A stretch of 64,000 nucleotides of DNA from Pseudomonas sp. ATCC 13867. Lineage in GTDB: Bacteria; Pseudomonadota; Gammaproteobacteria; Pseudomonadales; Pseudomonadaceae. The stretch is taken from the NCBI RefSeq assembly GCF_000349845.1, contig NC_020829.1, positions 2,046,001-2,110,000 of the forward strand, given 5' to 3'. Made by a program: the position numbers and the translations under genes. Shown piece by piece: positions 8,224 through 17,150 of this stretch. Within the stretch, counting starts at the first letter, position 1. Each line of letters begins with the position of its first letter. The notes under the pieces were generated by a model. That model did no database searches. It saw nothing but the letters and a program-made list of their open reading frames with translations, and was not told the origin of the DNA.

Positions 8224-9840
8224 ATGAAATCCATCTTCCTGCGCATCTACGGCGGCATGCTGCTGACCCTGGTACTGGTGGCCGTCCTCGGCGTGCTGAC
8301 CCTGCACCTGGTCAACGAGGTGCGCGGCGAGCGTTACCGCGAGGAGTTGGCGCGCGGCACGTTCCGCCTGATGGCCGATGAGCTGCTACCGATGACCGAG
8401 GTGGATCGCAAGCGCGCGCTGACCCAGTGGAGCCGCCTCCTGGGCATTCCGCTGGCGCTGACCGAGCTGGATGGATTGGGCATGGACGGGCGCAGCCGGG
8501 CGCGACTGATGAATGACCAGGTGCTGGTGCAGGCTGTAGAGCCGCACAGAGTGCTGGTGCTCACCCAGGTCAGCGCGGCGGAGGGGCTGATCCTCACCGG
8601 CGAGGTGGAGCAGGTCAGCGAGCAACTGGCGCGCGCCACCATCTACCTGCTGATGGATGAGCTCAAGCGCTACCCCGCCAGCGAGCAGCCCTATCACCTG
8701 GCGCGCATCGTCCGCGACAAGCGCTTTGGCTACGATGTGCACCTGCTGCGGCTGAAGGAGGTCGACCTGGACGACGACCAGAGCCGCCGGGTGGAGGAGG
8801 GCGACACGGTAATGGCGCTGGGCAAGGGCGGCGACTCCATCCGTGTGCTGACCGGCATCCTCGATACGCCCTGGGTGCTGGAAATAGGCCCGATCTATCA
8901 GATGAATCCGTATCCGCCGCAGTTGCTGTCGATCATCGTGGTCGTCGCTCTGAGCCTGATCGGCCTGACCCTGTATCTGCTGATCAGCGGCCTCGAGCAG
9001 CGCCTGCGCAGCCTGGAATCGGCCGCCACGCGCATTGCCCGCGGCAGCCTGGATACCCGCGTGGAGGCGCGCGGCGCCGACTCGGTGGGGCGCCTGTCGG
9101 GCGCGTTCAACCATATGGCGGAGCAATTGCAGCTGTTGCTGACGGTGCAGCGCGAACTGGTGCGCGCGGTGTCCCACGAGTTGCGTACGCCGGTGGCGCG
9201 CCTGCGTTTCGGGCTGGAAATGATCGAGTCGGCGGAAACCGATGCGGCGCGTCGCAAGTACATGGACGGCATGGACGGCGATATCCAGGACCTCGACCAA
9301 CTGGTGGACGAGATGCTCACCTATGCGCGCCTGGAGCAGGGTTCGCCAGCGCTGACCTACCAGCACCTGGAGCTGGCGGTTCTGGTGCAGCAGGTGGTTT
9401 CGGAAATCGCGCCGCTGCGGCGGGAGATCAGCGTCACCATCGAGCCGGGCTCGCTGGTGCCGTTCGACCAGGGCAGTTGGGTGGAGGCCGAACCGCGCTA
9501 CCTGCACCGCGCGCTGCAGAACCTGTTGACCAATGCCCTGCGCTACGCCGAGGGGCGCGTACGGATCAGCTTCCGGGTCAGCGTGGACCGCTGCCAGGTG
9601 GATGTCGAGGACGATGGTCCGGGGGTGCCGGAGTCGCAATGGCCGCGCCTGTTCGAGCCGTTCTTCCGGGCCGACGACAGCCGCGCGCGGGTCACCGGCG
9701 GGCATGGGCTGGGGCTGTCGATCGTGCGGCGGATCGTCCATTGGCACGGCGGGCGGGCCTCGATCGCGCGCAGCGCGAGCCTGGGCGGGGCCTGTTTCAC
9801 GCTGGTCTGGCCGCGCCGGCAGGCACCGAAGGTCGAGTGA
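8224..9840 (+). CDS. RstB-like sensor histidine kinase
   Basis: A 538-residue inner-membrane kinase. A transmembrane helix near residues 9-29 and another near 235-257 bracket a periplasmic sensor region. A HAMP domain follows (SAATRIARGSLDTRVEARG). The HisKA box AVSHELRTPVARLRF places the phospho-accepting His near residue 318, and the ATPase domain shows LLTNALRYAEG, VEDDGPGVP and GGHGLGLSIV. It is co-transcribed with the upstream regulator. The relation to RstB is by architecture and by its partner; the ligand is not evident. Confidence 0.93.
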   Translation: MKSIFLRIYGGMLLTLVLVAVLGVLTLHLVNEVRGERYREELARGTFRLMADELLPMTEVDRKRALTQWSRLLGIPLALTELDGLGMDGRSRARLMNDQVLVQAVEPHRVLVLTQVSAAEGLILTGEVEQVSEQLARATIYLLMDELKRYPASEQPYHLARIVRDKRFGYDVHLLRLKEVDLDDDQSRRVEEGDTVMALGKGGDSIRVLTGILDTPWVLEIGPIYQMNPYPPQLLSIIVVVALSLIGLTLYLLISGLEQRLRSLESAATRIARGSLDTRVEARGADSVGRLSGAFNHMAEQLQLLLTVQRELVRAVSHELRTPVARLRFGLEMIESAETDAARRKYMDGMDGDIQDLDQLVDEMLTYARLEQGSPALTYQHLELAVLVQQVVSEIAPLRREISVTIEPGSLVPFDQGSWVEAEPRYLHRALQNLLTNALRYAEGRVRISFRVSVDRCQVDVEDDGPGVPESQWPRLFEPFFRADDSRARVTGGHGLGLSIVRRIVHWHGGRASIARSASLGGACFTLVWPRRQAPKVE

Positions 9841-9869
9841 ACGTTCAGCCGCGCATTCGCAAGGTTTGA

Positions 9870-10847
<978 letters not shown>

Positions 10848-10865
10848 CTCTCTAAGGAACAGGCG

Positions 10866-11546
10866 ATGCCCCTCACGCAGGAGGATTTCCAGGCCATCTG
10901 GCTCACCATCGAGCTGGCGGCCCTGAGCACGGCGATTCTCCTGTTGATCGGTACGCCCATCGCCTGGTGGCTGGCGCGCACCCGCTCCTGGTTCAAAGGC
11001 CCGCTGGGGGCGGTGGTGGCGCTGCCGCTGGTGCTGCCGCCGACGGTGATCGGCTTCTACCTGCTGATCACCCTGGGCCCCAATGGCGCCATCGGGCAAC
11101 TCACCGAGAGCCTGGGCCTGGGGCGGTTGCCCTTTACCTTCGCCGGGCTGGTGGTGGGCTCGGTGTTCTACTCGCTGCCCTTCGTGGTGCAGCCGTTGCA
11201 GAACGCCTTCGAGGCGATCGGCGACAAACCGCTGGAGGCCGCCGCGACGCTGCGGGCGAGCCCTCTGGATACCTTCTTCTCGGTGGTCCTGCCGCTGGCG
11301 CGGCCGGGCTTCATCACCGCCAGCATCCTCGGCTTCGCCCACACCGTCGGTGAGTTCGGCGTAGTGCTGATGATCGGCGGCAACATTCCGGGCAAGACCC
11401 GCGTGGTGTCGGTGCAGATATTCGATCACGTCGAGGCGATGGAGTACGCCCAGGCACACTGGTTGTCCGGTGGCATGCTGGTGTTCTCCTTCATCGTCCT
11501 GCTGGCGCTCTACGCGAGCCGCCGCAGCCGTTCGGCTTGGGCGTGA
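10866..11546 (+). CDS. modB: Molybdate ABC transporter permease
   Basis: ModB (226 residues) is the inner-membrane channel of the molybdate transporter. Five to six hydrophobic segments are seen (for example [40 protein letters not shown] and [16 protein letters not shown]). The coupling-helix EAA-like motif is [25 protein letters not shown] near residues 125-150. It sits between modA (18-base gap) and modC (7-base gap). Confidence 0.97.
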   Translation: MPLTQEDFQAIWLTIELAALSTAILLLIGTPIAWWLARTRSWFKGPLGAVVALPLVLPPTVIGFYLLITLGPNGAIGQLTESLGLGRLPFTFAGLVVGSVFYSLPFVVQPLQNAFEAIGDKPLEAAATLRASPLDTFFSVVLPLARPGFITASILGFAHTVGEFGVVLMIGGNIPGKTRVVSVQIFDHVEAMEYAQAHWLSGGMLVFSFIVLLALYASRRSRSAWA

Positions 11547-11553
11547 GGTGGGG

Positions 11554-12657
11554 ATGAACGAAGCCGTCGACATGCGGGCCATCGAGGCGCGTTTCCAGAT
11601 CGCCTACCCGGGCTTCAGCCTGGACGTGGACCTGCAACTGCCGGGGCGCGGCGTCACCGCGTTGTTCGGCCATTCCGGCTCGGGCAAGACCACCTGCCTG
11701 CGCTGCGTGGCGGGGCTTTCGCGCGCGCCGCTCGGCCGCCTGGTGGTGAATGGGGAGCTCTGGCAGGACAGCGCCACGGGTGTGTTCCTGCCGCCGCACC
11801 AGCGCGCCCTGGGCTATGTGTTCCAGGACGCCAACCTGTTCGAGCACCTGTCGGTACGGCGCAACCTCACCTACGGCATGAAGCGTGTGCCGCGCGACCA
11901 GCACCGCGTGAAGCTGGAGCAGGCCAGCGAACTGCTGGGCATCGGCCATCTGCTGGAGCGCATGCCGAGGCACCTGTCAGGCGGCGAGCGCCAGCGCGTC
12001 GGCATGGCCCGCGCGCTGCTGACCAGCCCGCGCCTGCTGCTGATGGACGAGCCGCTGGCGGCGCTGGACCTCAAGCGCAAGGCGGAAATCCTGCCGTATC
12101 TGGAGCGTCTGCACGACGAGCTGGATATCCCGATTCTCTACGTCAGCCATTCGCCGGACGAAGTCGCGCGGCTGGCCGATCACCTGGTGCTGCTCGACCA
12201 GGGCAAGGCCATTGCCAGCGGGCCGGTGATGGAGACGCTGGCGCGCACCGATCTGCCGATCTCGCACCTGGAGGATGCCGGCGTGGTGATCGACGGGCAT
12301 GTGCTGGCCCACGACGCCGGCTACGGGTTGCTGACCCTTGAGCTGCCCCGTTGCGAACAGCGCATTCGCCTGGCCCATGCGCCGATGGAAAAGGGCAGGG
12401 CGCTGCGCATCAAGGTGCAGGCGCGGGACGTCAGCCTGAGCCTCGAGCCAGCGGCGCACAGCAGTATTCTCAACGTACTGCCGGCGACGGTGGTGGAGAT
12501 GGTGCCGACGGACAATCCCGCGCACTTGCTGGTGAAGCTGGATGTGGCCGGCACGCCGCTGCTGGCGCGGATCACCCGCTATTCCCACGACCAGCTTGGC
12601 CTGCGCGCCGGGCAGGCGGTGTGGGCGCAGATCAAGTCGGTGGCGCTGCTGGCCTGA
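11554..12657 (+). CDS. modC: Molybdate ABC transporter ATP-binding protein
   Basis: ModC (367 residues) powers molybdate import. Walker A is GHSGSGKTT at about residues 39-47, the signature is [15 protein letters not shown], Walker B is [12 protein letters not shown], and the switch His is in ILYVSHS. A C-terminal Mop/TOBE regulatory domain occupies about residues 295-365 ([14 protein letters not shown]...). The ATG at 11554 follows GAGG and is 7 bases after the modB stop. Last gene of the operon; a two-way terminator and REP elements follow. Confidence 0.97.
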   Translation: MNEAVDMRAIEARFQIAYPGFSLDVDLQLPGRGVTALFGHSGSGKTTCLRCVAGLSRAPLGRLVVNGELWQDSATGVFLPPHQRALGYVFQDANLFEHLSVRRNLTYGMKRVPRDQHRVKLEQASELLGIGHLLERMPRHLSGGERQRVGMARALLTSPRLLLMDEPLAALDLKRKAEILPYLERLHDELDIPILYVSHSPDEVARLADHLVLLDQGKAIASGPVMETLARTDLPISHLEDAGVVIDGHVLAHDAGYGLLTLELPRCEQRIRLAHAPMEKGRALRIKVQARDVSLSLEPAAHSSILNVLPATVVEMVPTDNPAHLLVKLDVAGTPLLARITRYSHDQLGLRAGQAVWAQIKSVALLA

Positions 12658-12677
12658 GGCTGTGGGCTTTCCGCATG

Positions 12678-12903
12678 AGCGGACTTCGTCCGCGATGTTC
12701 CTGCTTTTTGTGGGGCGTGCCCGTTGCAGGAAACAAGGCATAGCGTTATCCGCTGTGATGGGTGCCGCTTTGTTCCACGCCACCCCCTGGGTCTGGCAGT
12801 GATCGCTGCCGTTGCTCTTCGTAGGAGCGAGCTTGCTCGCGAACAGATGTGGGGGCGGCGGCGGGGCGGCGGGAACAGCTTCGCGAGCAAGCTCGCTTAC
12901 AGG
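12678..12903. repeat. REP elements (type B) after modC
   Basis: A short GCGGAC-TTC-GTCCGC hairpin (12678-12694) is followed by an inverted pair of the common Pseudomonas REP: GTAGGAGCGAGCTTGCTCGC (from 12821) and its mirror TTCGCGAGCAAGCTCGCTTA (12880-12899). They occupy the 3' region between convergent modC and the porin gene. Confidence 0.9.
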
Positions 12904-12934
12904 GGCCGGAAGCTCGGTAGAGGGGATAAAGAAC

Positions 12935-12964
12935 AAGGGCGGCCAACGAAGGCCGCCCTTTTTT
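12935..12964. terminator. Bidirectional terminator between modC and porin
   Basis: AAGGGCGGCC, loop AACGAA, GGCCGCCCTT and then TTTT on the plus strand. On the minus strand the stem follows the porin stop codon and an A-rich lead. It can serve both convergent units. Confidence 0.85.
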
Positions 12965-12979
12965 CTTTCAGGTTACGCC

Positions 12980-14353
12980 TTACAGCAGCGGAATGGTGTA
13001 GCTGACGATCAGGCGGTTCTCGTCCTGGTTGCGCTGGCTGGCGGAGCCAGCGGTCGTGGCGGCGGGCAGGCCGCTGCGCATGGTGGCGTTCTTCCAGGCC
13101 AGGCCCAGGCCCTTGAAGGTACCTTCCGGCACCACGTAGCCGAGCGCGATATCGCGTTCCCACTCGCCCTGGTCGCCTTGCTTGGTGTCGATGTTGTCGG
13201 CGTTCAGGTAAAGCACGCTGAAGGTCAGGCCGGGCATGCCGAGGTTGGCGAAGTCGTAGGCGTAGCGACCGATCCAGGTGCGCTCGCCGGCGTGGTTGAA
13301 CTTCAGCAGCTGGGCGTCGGAGATCAGGTAGGTGCTGGTGCCTTCGCCGTCGCCGCGGTTGAGGTAGGGGAAGTCGCTGTCGCCGGTCATGACCTGGTAG
13401 CCGGCGCCGATGCTATGGCCGCTCAGGGCGTAGGTGAACATGCCGCTGTAGACGTTGTTGTCCACTTCGCCCTTGGTGCTGTTGCCGCCGTAGTAGCCGC
13501 TGCTGACGTAGCCGTCGGCGCGGCCGGAGGCGCTGCCGTTCTTGCCGTCGGAATCGCTGATGAAGACGCGGATGTCGGACTTCAGGGTGCCCGGGCCGAT
13601 ACCCCAGTTATGCACCAGGCCGAAGTAGTTCTGCTTGTAGAAGTTGTCCAGCTCGCCGTAGTAGTACGACAGGGTCAGGTTCTTGGCGGCCTTGTAGTCG
13701 CCGCCGGCGAAGTAGAACTTGTTGCTGTCGCGCGAAGAGGCGCTGCTGCCGTTGGCACCGGCGATGGACATGCTGCGCCAGTCGGTGGAGTTGCGGCCCT
13801 TGGTGTGGGTCAGTTGGCCGCCGGTCAGGGTCAGGTTGTCGATGTCGCTGGAGGTGACCTGACCGCCCTCGTAGGTCATCGGCAACAGGCGGGCGTCGTT
13901 GTAGACCACCACCGGCAGCTTGGGCTGCAGGGTGCCGTAGCGAAACTCGGTCTTGGAAATCTTCGCCTTGGCGGTGAGTCCCAGGCTGCTGAACTCATCC
14001 ACCGCGCTTCCGTCGCTCTCCAGCGGAAAGATGGTGCCCGGCTGGCGGTCGATGCCCGGCTTGCCGGCCTTGCCGCCGCCGTCCAGGCGCACGCCGAACA
14101 GGCCCAGGGCGTCGACGCCGAAGCCCACGGTGCCTTCGGTGAAGCCCGAGGCATAGTTGAGCATGAAGCCCTGGCCCCATTCTTCCTGCTTGCTGGGCGA
14201 GGCGGGGCCGTTGCGGTTGTCGGTGTTGATGTAGAAATTGCGCAGAGTGAGGCTGGCCTTGCTGTCTTCGATGAAGCCGCCGGCGGCCGCCGATTGCGCG
14301 ATGAGACCGAGCGAGCTGGCTGCGATGGCGAGCGCCAGGGTGTTTCTGGTCAT
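12980..14353 (-). CDS. OprD-family outer-membrane porin
   Basis: A 457-residue protein with a signal peptide cleaved near AQSAAAGGFIEDSKASLTLRN, the usual start of OprD-family porins. It continues with alternating hydrophobic strands, the early SPSKQEEWGQGFMLNYASGF motif and the terminal aromatic strand RLIVSYTIPLL, all typical of the 18-stranded substrate-specific porins of Pseudomonas. The substrate cannot be read from sequence. A ModE-like site lies 60 bases upstream and the gene is convergent with modABC, so a role in uptake of molybdate, or in a molybdate-regulated process, is a reasonable inference. OprE/OprQ-like members linked to anaerobiosis are an alternative identity. Confidence 0.92.
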   Translation of the reverse strand: MTRNTLALAIAASSLGLIAQSAAAGGFIEDSKASLTLRNFYINTDNRNGPASPSKQEEWGQGFMLNYASGFTEGTVGFGVDALGLFGVRLDGGGKAGKPGIDRQPGTIFPLESDGSAVDEFSSLGLTAKAKISKTEFRYGTLQPKLPVVVYNDARLLPMTYEGGQVTSSDIDNLTLTGGQLTHTKGRNSTDWRSMSIAGANGSSASSRDSNKFYFAGGDYKAAKNLTLSYYYGELDNFYKQNYFGLVHNWGIGPGTLKSDIRVFISDSDGKNGSASGRADGYVSSGYYGGNSTKGEVDNNVYSGMFTYALSGHSIGAGYQVMTGDSDFPYLNRGDGEGTSTYLISDAQLLKFNHAGERTWIGRYAYDFANLGMPGLTFSVLYLNADNIDTKQGDQGEWERDIALGYVVPEGTFKGLGLAWKNATMRSGLPAATTAGSASQRNQDENRLIVSYTIPLL

Positions 14354-14412
14354 TCCGTTTGCTCCGATGTGCGGTTCTTCTTGTGGATACCCCAGTCGCC
14401 AAGGTTTTTGAC

Positions 14413-14440
14413 TTGGCTGTATAGGATTTTATATAGCGAT
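14413..14440. promoter_or_regulatory. ModE-like operator upstream of porin
   Basis: Read on the minus strand: left arm ATCGCTATATA (11 of 11 to the E. coli consensus), 6-base spacer AAATCC, right arm TATACAGCCAA (7 of 11). It is 60 bases upstream of the porin start codon, overlapping the likely promoter. Confidence 0.72.
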
Positions 14441-14555
14441 GGACCTGCTGACGACTCCCCGAGCGGTAAAACCTGAGGTTCAAAAGAGGTAGATGAGCGT
14501 CTGAGCGGCGTGCATGACGCCAAATTCTGACTTTTAAGTCAAGACATTATGGCCG

Positions 14556-15278
14556 TCAGATATCGGCGGGAATCGCCACCAGGCTGAGCAGGCGGTCGTC
14601 CTGCAGGCTGTATTGCCCGTCGATTTCCTTGCCGCGATGCCATTCCGCCGAGAGGTCGGTGAGCAGTCGCAGGCGGGCATGGCCGCCGGCCGACCACTGG
14701 ATCAGTTCGGCGTGCTCGAAGTAGAAGCGTTGGCGCACCAGTGGGAAGAGCGCCTTGAACAGGCTTTCCTTGAGCGAGAAGGTGAGGGTGATTTGCAGCG
14801 CGGCCTGTTCGGGGTCGAGCCGCGACAGTTCGTCCGGGGTGAGGATTTCTCCGGCCAGGTGCTGGGCGCGGGCGCTGTCGAGACGGCTTTCCACGTCCAG
14901 CCCCAGCCCGCGCCAGGCGTTCGCGCGGGCCACCACCGCCGCTGCCCAGCCGTCGCCGTGGGTGATCGAGCCGCAAAAGCCTGGCGGCCAGATGGGCGCC
15001 CGCTCTTCATCGGTACCGGGCACTACGGCGTCTGCGCCGCTGGCCTGCAACGCCGCGCGGGCGCAGAGGCGGCCGGCGAGGTATTCGGCCTGGCGCTTGG
15101 CAACGGCGCGCTGGATATTCGCCGGGGCCTGCACCTGGCTGTGCTGGAAGTCAGCGGGCAGCAGGCGCTGGTGATCGAAGCGGGTGCTGCGCATCTGGCA
15201 GCCGGCCAGTGGGACGGGTAGCGGCCAGTCGGCGAAGAGCGGGGTGCAGAAGACGGGAAGGGTGGTCATGGGGAGCAT
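14556..15278 (-). CDS. pcpS: 4'-phosphopantetheinyl transferase (PcpS type)
   Basis: A 240-residue Sfp/EntD-type enzyme that transfers the phosphopantetheine arm of CoA to carrier proteins. Motifs: PPGFCGSITHGDGWAAAVV (substrate Ser/His loop), GLGLDVESRLD (Mg2+-binding Asp/Glu near residues 130-136) and FSLKESLFKALFPL (the conserved K-E-S/A-x-x-K motif). P. aeruginosa PcpS serves both fatty-acid and siderophore synthesis as the sole such enzyme; the same broad role is inferred. The start is either ATG 15278 or ATG 15269; neither has a strong ribosome binding site. Neighbouring order matches PA1165. Confidence 0.95.
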   Translation of the reverse strand: MLPMTTLPVFCTPLFADWPLPVPLAGCQMRSTRFDHQRLLPADFQHSQVQAPANIQRAVAKRQAEYLAGRLCARAALQASGADAVVPGTDEERAPIWPPGFCGSITHGDGWAAAVVARANAWRGLGLDVESRLDSARAQHLAGEILTPDELSRLDPEQAALQITLTFSLKESLFKALFPLVRQRFYFEHAELIQWSAGGHARLRLLTDLSAEWHRGKEIDGQYSLQDDRLLSLVAIPADI

Positions 15279-15467
15279 TCTGCCGCGCCGGAACGTGGCT
15301 CACCAGTCACGCGGCGCTTACATTCCTTTGCAAACCTTCACCAAAGGCGTACGGATTCGCCGGACGAGCTTTGCCACACTACCGACCGCGTTCCCTGTGG
15401 GGACGCAGGTGAGGTTGTTGTTGGGGCGCCGCCACGGTGGGCTCCGACCTTTACACTTGATTGAGTG

Positions 15468-15497
15468 CGGGAGCCCCCAGGGGCTCCCGTTTTTTTT
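15468..15497 (+). terminator. Rightward intrinsic terminator without an upstream gene
   Basis: CGGGAGCCC (15468-15476) pairs with GGGCTCCCG (15481-15489) and is followed by eight T on the plus strand. Nothing on the plus strand between 15279 and 15467 codes for protein. On the minus strand there is no T run after the stem, so it does not look like the terminator of the convergent hydrolase gene. It marks a candidate small RNA. Confidence 0.85.
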
Positions 15498-15506
15498 GTG
15501 CTGCGC

Positions 15507-16298
15507 TCAGGACTTCTCGTCGAAGAGCTCCTTGAAGAACGCCTGCAGGTCCGCCCAGGACTTCTGGTCGGCGGCCTTGTCGTAGCCCACGTCGAGGCCG
15601 TGGCCCTTGTGCATGTCGGCGTCCGGGTTGGTGAAGCTGTGCTTGGCGCCCGGCAGCACGACCAGTGTGTAGTCGGCCTTGGCGTTGTCCATCTCGGCCT
15701 TGAAGGCGGCGACGCTTTCGGCCGGCACCAGGGTGTCGGCGCCGCCGTGCTCGACCAGTATCTTCGCCTTCACCGCGCCCGGCTGTGCCGGCGTATCGGT
15801 GGCCAGCACGCCGTGGAAGCTCGCCACGCCGGCCAGCGGCAGGCCGGTGCGGGCCATGTCCAGCACCACCTTGCCGCCGAAGCAGTAGCCGATCGCGGCG
15901 ATCTTGCCCGGGTCGGTCTGCGGTTGTTTCTTCAGCAGGTCGAGGCCGGCCTGGAAGCGTGCCTTGGCGGCGTCGGCGTTCTTCAGCGCTTCGCTCATGA
16001 AGGCCTTGGCGTCGTTAGGGTGCTCGGTGTGCTTGCCGCCGCCGTACATGTCGATGGCCAGCGCGCTGTAGCCCAGCGCGGCGAGGTCGCGGGCGCGGCG
16101 TTTGGCGTAATCGTTGAGCCCCCACCATTCGTGTACCACCAGTACGCCGGGACGGATGCCGGGTTTGGCGTCGTCGTAGGCGTAGTAGCCGACCATCTTC
16201 GTGCCGTCGGCGGACTGATAGGGGATTTCCTGGGTCTTGATCGCGGCGCCGGCGCTGGCGGCGAACGCGAACAGCAGCAGGGCTGTGAGCAGGCGCAT
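15507..16298 (-). CDS. Exported dienelactone-hydrolase-family protein
   Basis: A 263-residue alpha/beta hydrolase. The chosen ATG at 16298 begins a signal peptide (MRLLTALLLFAFAASAGAA) and has GGAGA upstream; a longer frame lacks these features. The nucleophile is a cysteine in IGYCFGGKVVLDMA, as in dienelactone hydrolases, with candidate Asp (LVEHGGADTLVPAES) and His (GAKHSFTNPDAD). The VVHEWWGLN motif is also conserved. An exported location is unusual for an ortho-cleavage enzyme, so the natural substrate is probably not dienelactone. Matches PA1166 in position. A terminator-like stem and a candidate small RNA face its 3' end. Confidence 0.93.
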   Translation of the reverse strand: MRLLTALLLFAFAASAGAAIKTQEIPYQSADGTKMVGYYAYDDAKPGIRPGVLVVHEWWGLNDYAKRRARDLAALGYSALAIDMYGGGKHTEHPNDAKAFMSEALKNADAAKARFQAGLDLLKKQPQTDPGKIAAIGYCFGGKVVLDMARTGLPLAGVASFHGVLATDTPAQPGAVKAKILVEHGGADTLVPAESVAAFKAEMDNAKADYTLVVLPGAKHSFTNPDADMHKGHGLDVGYDKAADQKSWADLQAFFKELFDEKS

Positions 16299-16464
16299 GG
16301 GGGTTCTCCGTGGCGGTGGCCGAAGGTGGCCCTGAGAAGATAGTCGTTTATGCGGCACCTGCCCGGCGCAGGGACAACCGTTCAATCCTGCGGCGATGGA
16401 TGAAATGTAAGATGGCCTCGTCTACCCTTGGCGCCACTCCCCGACCCCGGAAAGCGATTGGCTG

Positions 16465-17139
16465 ATGCTGGACCTCAGTACCTGGAACCTGACCACTCCC
16501 CAGCGCGGCCCCGCCGCGACCATTTCCACCGCGAGGCTGAATCGCGATTACCAGAGCCCCTACTTCCAGCGCAGCGTCAACGGCGTGGAAATCTGGGTGC
16601 CGGTCAACGGCGCGCACACCAACGGCAGCGAATACCCACGGACCGAGCTGCGCGAGACCGCGCCCAACGGCGCGTTGTCGTTCTGGCGCTACCCGAAGGC
16701 CGACAATAACCTGCTGGTGGCCACCTTGCGGATCGATGCGGTTCCCTCTACCCGGCGCATGGTGATCGGGCAGATCCACAGCAACGGCAGCAACAGCGCC
16801 GAGGCACTGCCGCTGGTGAAGCTGGTCTACCAGCAGCGTCTGAACCTGGGGCGCGTGCAGGCGTTGGTGCGCGAGCATCCCGATGATATCTCCACCCGCA
16901 CCTACACCGTGTACGAAGGCCTTCCGCTGGGCGAGGCGTTCAGCTACCGGCTGGGCGTGTCGCGCAGCGGGCTGTTGACCGTCCAGGTCAACGACGGCCA
17001 CGTGACCCAGCAGTTGAGCCCGCAGTGGGCCTTCCAGGGCCTGTACTTCAAGGCCGGGCTCTATCTGCAGGACAATCGCGGGCCCGCGAGCGAGGGTGGC
17101 CGGGCCACCTTCAGTAACCTGACGATCTACCACCAATGA
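16465..17139 (+). CDS. Polysaccharide lyase family 7 (alginate lyase)
   Basis: A 224-residue single-domain PL7 enzyme. The three family motifs are all present: RTELR in YPRTELRET (near residue 57), QIH in VIGQIHSNG (near 102) and YFKAG in LYFKAGLYLQDN (near 197). These form the active-site cleft that cleaves alginate by beta-elimination. There is no signal peptide: the protein starts MLDLSTWNLTTP, so export would need another route or the enzyme acts inside the cell. The stop codon lies just before the next start (transglycosylase). Position matches PA1167. Confidence 0.95.
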   Translation: MLDLSTWNLTTPQRGPAATISTARLNRDYQSPYFQRSVNGVEIWVPVNGAHTNGSEYPRTELRETAPNGALSFWRYPKADNNLLVATLRIDAVPSTRRMVIGQIHSNGSNSAEALPLVKLVYQQRLNLGRVQALVREHPDDISTRTYTVYEGLPLGEAFSYRLGVSRSGLLTVQVNDGHVTQQLSPQWAFQGLYFKAGLYLQDNRGPASEGGRATFSNLTIYHQ

Positions 17140-17150
17140 GGATGTCTTTC

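Noticed and set aside
12820..12903. Repeated 20-25-base units with spacers, considered as a CRISPR array.
   Set aside because: Copies are palindromic, in inverted pairs, scattered between genes and not regularly spaced. They are REP/BIME elements, and no cas genes are present.
12812..14476. Long plus-strand frame opposite the porin gene.
   Set aside because: Same shadow effect: Gly/Ala/Val-rich translation, start inside a REP element and no recognisable domain.
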